Source of the DNA: an uncultured Acetatifactor sp.
GTDB lineage: Bacteria > Bacillota > Clostridia > Lachnospirales > Lachnospiraceae
NCBI GenBank assembly: GCA_947626405.1
Contig: CANQSE010000004.1
Coordinates: 1 to 20,603, forward strand
Direction: 5' to 3'
Length of the DNA stretch: 20,603 nt
The notes beneath the pieces were generated by a model. It was not told where the DNA came from. It did no database searches and worked only from the letters and a program-made list of their open reading frames with translations. Positions 16,540 to 20,603 of the stretch are shown here, piece after piece (position 1 is the first letter of the stretch; every line of letters begins with the position of its first letter). The position numbers and the translations under genes were made by a program.

Positions 16540-17217
16540 TCAGGAGTTTGCTTCAGATACAGACAGCGGCAGCAGGACCTCCGTGGTAAACGCGCCCGCC
16601 TCGGAGTTGTGGGAAACATAACCTCCAAGACGCTTCACCACCGAATCAATTCTGCCAAGGCCGAGACCGCGCTCCGTTCCCCTGGTGCTTTTAAAGATAC
16701 CGCCTACCTTCGTAAGCTTGCCCGAAGCTGTAAAATTTAAAAAAGAAATGTATAGCTGGCTTCCCTTTACATCAATATAGACGCGTATCACGCGTCTGTC
16801 CTCCGGCAGACTTACGCTTGCTTCAATGGCATTGTCAAAAAGATTTCCTATGATTATGCACAAATCAACCGCAGATACGGAGAGAAGGACCGGAATATTC
16901 GCGTCCACATCAACTCTTATATGCCGGTCGTTTGCCAGAGCTATTTTGGAATTAAGGATTGCGTCAGTCATGGAATTGCCGGTCTTTATTACCATATCGA
17001 CTGTATACAGATCGGTTTCCAGCTCGTTAAGATATTCCGCGATGGCTTCAAGATCGCCTTTGTCCGTATAGGATTTTAAAACCTGAATATGGTTTCTGTA
17101 GTCGTGCCGCCAGCCGCGCATTTTGCGGTACATATTGTCAACCTCGGCAAAGTGGGTCTTTAGAAGCTCCTGCTGATATGCCTCAACTTTTTTGTCTGTC
17201 CTTCGGGATAATTTCAC
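16540..17217 (-). CDS. GHKL-type sensor histidine kinase lacking a sensor domain (AgrC-like core)
   Basis: The 225-aa protein carries only the kinase core of the AgrC class. The phosphoacceptor is His38 in WRHDYRNH, the N-box is NLFDNAIEA (125-133) with Asn125 and Asn129, and the ATP lid/G-box is GLGLG (184-188). All catalytic residues look intact. There is no membrane segment and no room for one: the response regulator stop is 15 bases upstream of the GTG at 17217, which has a GGGGG-rich ribosome site. It should be cytosolic. It could take its input from another membrane protein, such as the exporter encoded next to it, or from a soluble signal. It is co-transcribed with the regulator and ends before the terminator at 16467-16493. 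Confidence 0.88.
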   Translation of the reverse strand: MKLSRRTDKKVEAYQQELLKTHFAEVDNMYRKMRGWRHDYRNHIQVLKSYTDKGDLEAIAEYLNELETDLYTVDMVIKTGNSMTDAILNSKIALANDRHIRVDVDANIPVLLSVSAVDLCIIIGNLFDNAIEASVSLPEDRRVIRVYIDVKGSQLYISFLNFTASGKLTKVGGIFKSTRGTERGLGLGRIDSVVKRLGGYVSHNSEAGAFTTEVLLPLSVSEANS

Positions 17218-17232
17218 GTTTTCGCCCCCATA

Positions 17233-17928
17233 TCATTTAAGCCGTATGATCGCCCTGTTGACCGTCTCGTATGCGCCCCTGGGAATAGGGATTTTCTCAT
17301 TGTTTAAGAAAAAGAGCTCCGTATGCGTCACGCGCGAGACATAACGCAGGTTGACTATGTAAGATCTCCCCACCTTAAGAAATCGATCGTCCAGCTCCTC
17401 TCCGATCTCCTTAAGTGTCTTTTTTACGGTATAGTCTCCGCCCGCATGGATTGTTATATAATTCCTGACGACTTCGATGTAGCGTATCTCATAAACGGGA
17501 AGAAGCACAGTCTCCCCGCCAGCCTCAATCACAAGCTTTCTCCCGTCTGTCTCAAGCCTTTCCACAGCGCGATCAAGCGTGGAGAAAAACTTTTCAGGCG
17601 ATACGGGTTTCAAAAGGTAGTGCAGCGCCGCCACTTCGTAGCCCTCTGCGATATACTCGGAATAACCCGTTATAAAGACGATCTGAACAAGCTTGTTTAC
17701 CGCGCGGAGACGCTTCGCCAGCTCAACTCCGTTCATCCCCGGCATCTCAATATCAAGAAGCACAACATCCGGAACACTGTCTTCATATCCGAACAGAAAA
17801 GCCTCTGCATCAGGAAATTCGCAGATATCGGTGTCCGTACCGGACCTCCGCTCCCAATCCCTCACAAGTGACCGTATATAAGCGCGCTCCTCAGAATCGT
17901 CGTCACAGATACAGATCTTAACAGACAT
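17233..17928 (-). CDS. LytTR-family response regulator (AgrA-like)
   Basis: From the ATG at 17928 the protein is 231 aa; AAGGAG lies 6 bases upstream, favouring this over the longer frame to 17961. The receiver domain (1-120) has the acidic pocket CDDD (8-11), phosphoacceptor Asp59 in VVLLDIEMPG, Thr87 and Lys107. The LytTR DNA-binding domain covers about 130-231 with the typical IRYIEVVRNYITIH and FLKVGRSYIVNLRYV segments. It pairs with the adjacent kinase and most likely activates the ABC operon through the repeats at 16490-16526. A near-consensus sigma A promoter lies just upstream (17980-18007). Confidence 0.92.
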   Translation of the reverse strand: MSVKICICDDDSEERAYIRSLVRDWERRSGTDTDICEFPDAEAFLFGYEDSVPDVVLLDIEMPGMNGVELAKRLRAVNKLVQIVFITGYSEYIAEGYEVAALHYLLKPVSPEKFFSTLDRAVERLETDGRKLVIEAGGETVLLPVYEIRYIEVVRNYITIHAGGDYTVKKTLKEIGEELDDRFLKVGRSYIVNLRYVSRVTHTELFFLNNEKIPIPRGAYETVNRAIIRLK

Positions 17929-17979
17929 AGCAGACTCCTTACAGCCCATGACACTTTCCATGTCGTCCGCAGCAAATTC

Positions 17980-18007
17980 ATTATAACAGACCGCGCCGGA
18001 TTTTCAA
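17980..18007 (-). promoter_or_regulatory. Near-consensus sigma A promoter of the regulator-kinase operon
   Basis: TTGAAA (18007-18002) and a perfect TATAAT (17985-17980) are 16 bases apart on the minus strand. The start point falls about 45 bases before the response-regulator ATG. The -10 box overlaps the stop codon of the coding remnant upstream. Confidence 0.75.
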
Positions 18008-18274
18008 ACAAATATTTCTGAACCACTCCTTTTCCTTCCATGGCGCAAATATACCGCTTTTGCTGCCAGTCAGGCCGTCGGAAAGCATTTCACAAAATGT
18101 CGCCACCTCTGTTTTTTCGGCGTTGCGTATAACGTGCGGATTGTTTTTCATGCCGCAAAAGAGCCTTGAGCCATAAACAAATTCCCCGCAAAGACTGTCA
18201 GCCTGAACCGCTAAGCTGAGCGCCCTTTCCAGATTGTACCTGATTTTTTCTTCATTGCCGCGCTCCGAATCATA
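17981..18274 (-). pseudogene. Orphan coding remnant lacking a start codon
   Basis: Between the recombinase and the response regulator the minus strand keeps one frame open for 97 codons. It opens right after a TAA (18277-18275) and ends at TAA (17983-17981). The translation looks like real protein, with a charged helical start (NEEKIRYNLERALSLAVQAD) and a C-terminal APWKEKEWFRNICLKIRRGL. There is no ATG in the first third; the first Met is about 55 residues from the end. The short ATG frames at its 5' end hit a stop quickly. It looks like the C-terminal piece of a deleted gene. I do not recognise the family. Its codon use resembles its neighbours. Confidence 0.5.
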
Positions 18275-18300
18275 TTATCAGGTCCCATACCGTCATAATG
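18271..18300. repeat. Left copy of a duplicated operator-like module
   Basis: On the + strand CATATTATCAGG (18271-18282) is followed by CCGTCATAATG (18290-18300). The right copy at 20164-20194 has CATATTATTAGG (11 of 12 identical) followed by CATTATGACGG, the exact reverse complement of the second word. Because the right word sits in a dyad, both may bind the same protein. Confidence 0.5.
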
Positions 18301-18302
18301 CC

Positions 18303-18331
18303 ACTATATACCCTGCGGAGTAAGGTTTCAA
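18303..18331 (-). promoter_or_regulatory. Candidate sigma A promoter upstream of the coding remnant
   Basis: TTGAAA (18331-18326), 17 bases and TATAGT (18308-18303) on the minus strand. The operator-like word at 18300-18290 lies right at the expected start point. It may once have driven the now truncated gene and could still add to transcription of the regulator-kinase genes. Confidence 0.45.
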
Positions 18332-18396
18332 TGACGTATAGGGTCAATATGGGGCGGAATAATCGCCCTGAGAGCGGTTCATATAATTTCTTCCGT

Positions 18397-19983
18397 TCAT
18401 AAACTCATCTTTCCGTTCATCAATTCATCCGAGAACCGATATGTAATCTCGAGCTTATTATTTTCGTACACCTTAATTTCCTGTACCATTTCCGCCACAA
18501 TGTATCTGTCCAGTTCCTCCACCTTTTCTGCATCAAGAAGATGTTTTATCCACGGCTGCGCCGATGCGCCGTCTTTGCGTATGCGCCTGCCTGCGTCCAG
18601 TTCCTCCAGCATTTTTTTCAGATTATCCTCTTTCTTTTGAAAAGTCCGGCTGAAATCAATATATTCCTCTTTTGAAATCACTTCATCAAGATAGTCCCCG
18701 TACGCTTTTCTTCGGTGAATCCGTATCTTTTCAATTTCGGCGCACAGTTTGTCCCTTTCGCTGTTTAACCTGTCCGCGCCCGCATCCTCTGACGAAAATA
18801 TCTTTTTTACCGTTTCGTTCAGATCATTCAGATTTTTTAGCATCGTGTTTAAGTCGCCGAGAATTATTTCATCCAGGACCGAAAGCGAAACGGCGTGAGG
18901 AGTGCAGAACTGTCTTCCGGAGCGCACATATGTGCCGCATAAAAAACGAATTTCTCCTGTGCCGTTTTGCCCTGCTTTTGACTTTTTTACCATGGCTCTG
19001 CCGCAGTCCGCGCATCTTAAATAACCTGCAAGGATCGTCCTGTCTGCGTTAAGACCCGAAGCCCTTGTCCGCCGCCGTAGCAGATTTTGAGTCCTCTCCC
19101 ACGTCGCCTCGTCTATGACCGCCTCGTGCGTCCCCCTTACGACAATCCAGTCTTCCTTCGCCGCACTCCGCTGCTTTCCCCTCATCCGCTGGGTTTTCTT
19201 TCCCTGCACCATGCTTCCCCTGTAAATTTCGTTAGACAGGATCCGATGGATCGTTGAGTACGTCCAGTAGGATGTGCTTTCCAGTCTGTGACCGTTTCGA
19301 TAGTTTTCTCCGTTAAGCTTCTTATATTCCGAGGGGCATACAATTCCCTCTTTATTTAACAGAGCAGCTATGGCATTCTTTCCCATACCTTTGCCATAAA
19401 GCGCAAATATCCTCCTGACTACGCCCGCCGCGTACCCGTCGATAATAAGCCTGTTTTTATCTGTTGGTGATTTGCAGTATCCATAGCTTGCAAAAGCCCC
19501 TATAAATTCTCCGGCTTTCTGTTTTGTCCTCATTGCTGCGTGAACTTTTTCAGATATGTCTCTGGCGTATTGCTCGTTAAAGATGTTTTTGATTGGAAGC
19601 AGCATGTCGTACGCCTGTCTTGCGCTGTCGATGCCGTCTGTGATTGAAATAAATCTGACATTCCTGTCAGGGAAAAACCGCTCCAGATATTTTCCCGTGT
19701 CAATATAATCACGGCCAAAACGGGACAGATCCTTTACTACGACACAGTTCACCCTTCCCGCCTCGATATCCTCTATCATTTTTATAAAGGCAGGACGGTT
19801 AAAATTCGTTCCCGTAAAGCCGTCGTCAACGTATGTCTCAAACAGGGCAAATTCTTCCTTTGTCTCCAGATAATCACATATGAGCCTTCTCTGATTTACG
19901 ATGCTGTCGCTCTCCGCCCTGTCGCCGTCCTCTCTGGATAATCTTATGTAAGCCGCCGCATTGTACGCAGGATGTTCAATCAC
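18397..19983 (-). CDS. Large serine recombinase (TnpX/SpoIVCA type)
   Basis: The 528-aa product has the three regions of large serine recombinases. The catalytic resolvase domain (about 8-150) has Ser16 in YIRLSRED, with Arg14, and Arg88/Arg91 in KDLSRFGRDYI. The Recombinase domain (about 165-270) is followed by a zinc ribbon with Cys324, Cys327, Cys349 and Cys360. A coiled coil (about 395-465) and a C-terminal segment (KVYENNKLEITYRFSDEL) close the protein. All catalytic residues are present, so it is likely active. The GTG start at 19983 has AGGAG 9 bases upstream. It lies about 290 bases inside the right att core and should carry out both integration and excision of this element. It reads in the same direction as cwlD and overlaps a small ORF by 8 bases. 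Confidence 0.95.
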   Translation of the reverse strand: MIEHPAYNAAAYIRLSREDGDRAESDSIVNQRRLICDYLETKEEFALFETYVDDGFTGTNFNRPAFIKMIEDIEAGRVNCVVVKDLSRFGRDYIDTGKYLERFFPDRNVRFISITDGIDSARQAYDMLLPIKNIFNEQYARDISEKVHAAMRTKQKAGEFIGAFASYGYCKSPTDKNRLIIDGYAAGVVRRIFALYGKGMGKNAIAALLNKEGIVCPSEYKKLNGENYRNGHRLESTSYWTYSTIHRILSNEIYRGSMVQGKKTQRMRGKQRSAAKEDWIVVRGTHEAVIDEATWERTQNLLRRRTRASGLNADRTILAGYLRCADCGRAMVKKSKAGQNGTGEIRFLCGTYVRSGRQFCTPHAVSLSVLDEIILGDLNTMLKNLNDLNETVKKIFSSEDAGADRLNSERDKLCAEIEKIRIHRRKAYGDYLDEVISKEEYIDFSRTFQKKEDNLKKMLEELDAGRRIRKDGASAQPWIKHLLDAEKVEELDRYIVAEMVQEIKVYENNKLEITYRFSDELMNGKMSL

Positions 19984-20128
19984 GTTCCTTTGCTCCTGAC
20001 GGCTGTTTTTCGTCCACGCGGTTTATGTGGGATCGCAGTATGCGAGCGACAAGCTCTGCGGCGGAAATTTGTGATAAATACTTTCTTTCCACATCGTATG
20101 CGGCGGCAGATTTCCCGATTGTTTCCAA
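19976..20128 (-). CDS. 50-aa ORF overlapping the recombinase; possible accessory/directionality factor
   Basis: A TTG at 20128, with GAGAGG 6 bases upstream, opens a 50-residue frame rich in charged residues and predicted helix (VERKYLSQISAAELVARI near 13-30). Its TGA (19978-19976) lies inside the first codons of the recombinase gene, whose GTG is at 19983, so the two would be translationally coupled. The frame is open further upstream to a TAA near 20165 but without an ATG. I recognise no family. Small proteins next to serine integrases are often recombination directionality factors; that role is inference from position and size only. A GTG at codon 13 is another possible start. Confidence 0.5.
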   Translation of the reverse strand: METIGKSAAAYDVERKYLSQISAAELVARILRSHINRVDEKQPSGAKERD

Positions 20129-20163
20129 GGCGTCCTCTCTCCGTCCCCATTCTTTACAAAAAA

Positions 20164-20196
20164 CATATTATTAGGGGCACGTCCATTATGACGGAC
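20164..20196 (-). promoter_or_regulatory. Operator-like dyad and -10 region upstream of the recombinase genes
   Basis: GTCCATTATGACGGAC (20181-20196) is an imperfect palindrome with 12 of 16 symmetric positions. Downstream on the minus strand, CCTAATAATATG (20175-20164) could supply a -10 box (TAATAA/TAATAT) for the 50-aa ORF and recombinase. No clear -35 is seen, and the dyad covers the place where it would be. This suggests a repressed or autoregulated promoter. Confidence 0.4.
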
Positions 20197-20210
20197 ACTC
20201 CCGGATCATT

Positions 20211-20232
20211 GCGCCGTGCGCGGCGCCTTTTT
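20211..20232 (+). terminator. GC-rich hairpin with U-tract on the + strand
   Basis: GCGCCG (20211-20216) and CGGCGC (20221-20226) form a stem with a TGCG loop, followed by C and five T on the + strand. It could stop rightward transcripts at the element boundary. On the minus strand no U-tract follows, so it should not stop transcripts coming from cwlD into the recombinase gene. Confidence 0.5.
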
Positions 20233-20239
20233 ACGCCTC

Positions 20240-20440
20240 TTAGGTATGCCTGCGTAAGCCGCGCCGCAAAATACCGCCGCCGTGCCCTGCGTCAATGACA
20301 ACGCACGGACGATCCTCATCAATAACGTTGACCCTGTCACCGCTTGCATAGAAAGCCGTCTCACGGCCCACATACACGGCGGACAGGAGCAGCAGCGCCG
20401 CCATGGCCGCTGCAAGAAAATGATTCTGATACTTTTTCAT
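20240..20440 (-). pseudogene. cwlD: cwlD, 5' part: signal sequence and first zinc motif of the spore cortex amidase
   Basis: The frame begins MKKYQNHFLAAAMAALLLLS, a signal peptide or membrane anchor as in Bacillus CwlD, and continues to VVIDAGHGG (residues 47-55). At that point it enters element DNA, adds 11 foreign codons (GILRRGLRRHT) and stops at 20240. The host-derived part is 20275-20440. The His53 codon lies in the att core. The ATG at 20440 has AGGA 8 bases upstream. As it stands the product is a 66-aa export-signal peptide with no catalytic domain. In frame with the 3' part at 12448-11894 it gives a complete 236-aa CwlD. Confidence 0.93.
20275..20284. repeat. Right att junction core
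   Basis: CGCCGCCGTG, identical to 12439-12448. Element DNA lies to the left and the 5' part of cwlD to the right. If the attP dyad centre marks the crossover, the exchanged dinucleotide is TG at 20283-20284, the CA of the His53 codon on the coding strand. Confidence 0.92.
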
Positions 20441-20468
20441 GTTCTTATCCTGCCAAAAGCTTTACCAT

Positions 20469-20476
20469 AATGTATG
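20469..20476 (-). promoter_or_regulatory. Sporulation-type (sigma E/G-like) -10 box of cwlD
   Basis: The minus strand reads CATACATT, fitting the Bacillus sigma E -10 consensus CATACAHT and resembling the sigma G box. It lies 29 bases before the ATG, leaving a short leader with an AGGA ribosome site. No convincing -35 is visible (GTTTTAAA at the sigma E distance). Bacillus cwlD is reported to be under sigma E and sigma G, which supports the reading. Transcripts would run through the 5' part of cwlD into the recombinase. Confidence 0.5.
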
Positions 20477-20532
20477 CTTTCCGGCTTTCCTTTAAAACCC
20501 GTATAAGCCTTAATGCTATAGTCCGACCGCGG

Positions 20533-20603
20533 TCACATTCCGGCATAACCGTTTACCAGCTCCCACGCCGCGGCTGTGCCGTATCCGAGTCTCCAGACCG
20601 CCA
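20533..20603 (-). CDS. C-terminal end of an unidentified gene (cut by the window edge)
   Basis: The last 22 codons of a minus-strand frame end with TGA at 20535-20533 (AVWRLGYGTAAAWELVNGYA near the end). The WRLGYG...WEL pattern is reminiscent of the last strand and helix of GH18-type enzymes, but the piece is too short to name. A palindrome GACCGCGGTC (20525-20534) overlaps the stop. The gene sits about 90 bases upstream of cwlD in the same direction. Confidence 0.4.
   Translation of the reverse strand, partial: AVWRLGYGTAAAWELVNGYAGM

Larger units (their letters stand above)
12439..20284 (-). mobile_element. 7.84-kb serine-recombinase element inserted in cwlD
   Basis: The element is bounded by identical 10-bp cores (CGCCGCCGTG on the + strand) at 12439-12448 and 20275-20284, so its unit length is 7,836 bp. 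Removing it fuses the two cwlD parts in frame. It carries, in the direction of cwlD transcription, a 50-aa ORF, a large serine recombinase, a coding remnant, a response regulator, a histidine kinase, two ABC exporter subunits and a terminator. There are no conjugation, relaxase, replication or phage structural genes, so it would need helper transfer or move only as a circle. All genes are co-oriented with cwlD. No target duplication beyond the shared core is seen, as expected for a serine recombinase. The nearest known analogues by arrangement are the skin and SPbeta intervening elements. Confidence 0.93.

Noticed and set aside
17929..17961. Longer start for the response regulator
   Set aside because: The ATG at 17928 has AAGGAG at ideal spacing and begins the conserved receiver domain directly; the upstream extension has no ribosome site.
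12439..20284. Prophage or conjugative transposon
   Set aside because: No structural, replication, relaxase, coupling protein or type IV secretion genes are present in the 7.8 kb; only the recombinase and cargo are seen.
12439..20284. Split cwlD as an assembly chimera
   Set aside because: The identical core at both edges, the exact in-frame rejoining, a recombinase gene adjacent to one end and a symmetric reconstructed attP all fit a real site-specific insertion.

Overview
The window looks like a chromosomal segment of a spore-forming anaerobic Firmicute, most likely a Lachnospiraceae/Clostridium-cluster-XIVa type. The reasons are GC near 50 percent, AGGAGG-type ribosome binding sites, a Sua5/RpiB/dCMP deaminase cluster, a spore-cortex amidase (CwlD), AgrC/AgrA-like two-component genes and a TnpX/SpoIVCA-type large serine recombinase. 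The taxon is inferred from gene content only.

Layout. Bases 1-260 hold a short GC-rich tandem repeat, an unrecognised open frame and a promoter. A DUF402 protein (261-740, +) converges on the rest of the window, which is almost entirely minus strand. Read in the direction of transcription from the right edge, the host order is: the last 22 codons of an unknown gene; cwlD (interrupted); an MMPL/RND-type membrane transporter translationally coupled to a large GLUG/coiled-coil surface protein; an intracellular GH127 glycosidase; then a tight housekeeping cluster of Sua5 (tRNA t6A), RpiB, dCMP deaminase and a secreted coiled-coil SleB-type cell wall hydrolase.

The main discovery is that cwlD is split. 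Its first 52 codons plus the zinc-ligand His53 codon lie at 20440-20275. Its remaining 3' part lies at 12448-11894. Both junctions carry the same 10-bp core (CACGGCGGCG on the coding strand, encoding His-Gly-Gly). Removing the 7,836 bp between the cores restores an in-frame 236-residue CwlD with the motif DAGHGGADPG. The intervening DNA is a compact serine-recombinase element in which every gene points the same way as cwlD. It contains a 50-aa ORF overlapping the recombinase, the 528-aa recombinase, a coding remnant, a LytTR response regulator, a histidine kinase with no sensor domain, two ABC exporter half-transporters and a strong terminator. Joining the element ends rebuilds a dyad-symmetric attP.

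How it may work. cwlD acts only in sporulation, and the 5' half has a CATACATT -10 box resembling sporulation sigma E/G promoters that would read towards the recombinase. The arrangement is therefore the same as in skin/sigK or SPbeta/spsM, where excision during sporulation rebuilds the gene. The alternative is a plain mobile exporter/resistance island that has destroyed cwlD. Within the element the cargo has its own sigma A promoters, and a LytTR-like direct repeat (period 21 bp) in front of the ABC operon suggests control by the encoded regulator.
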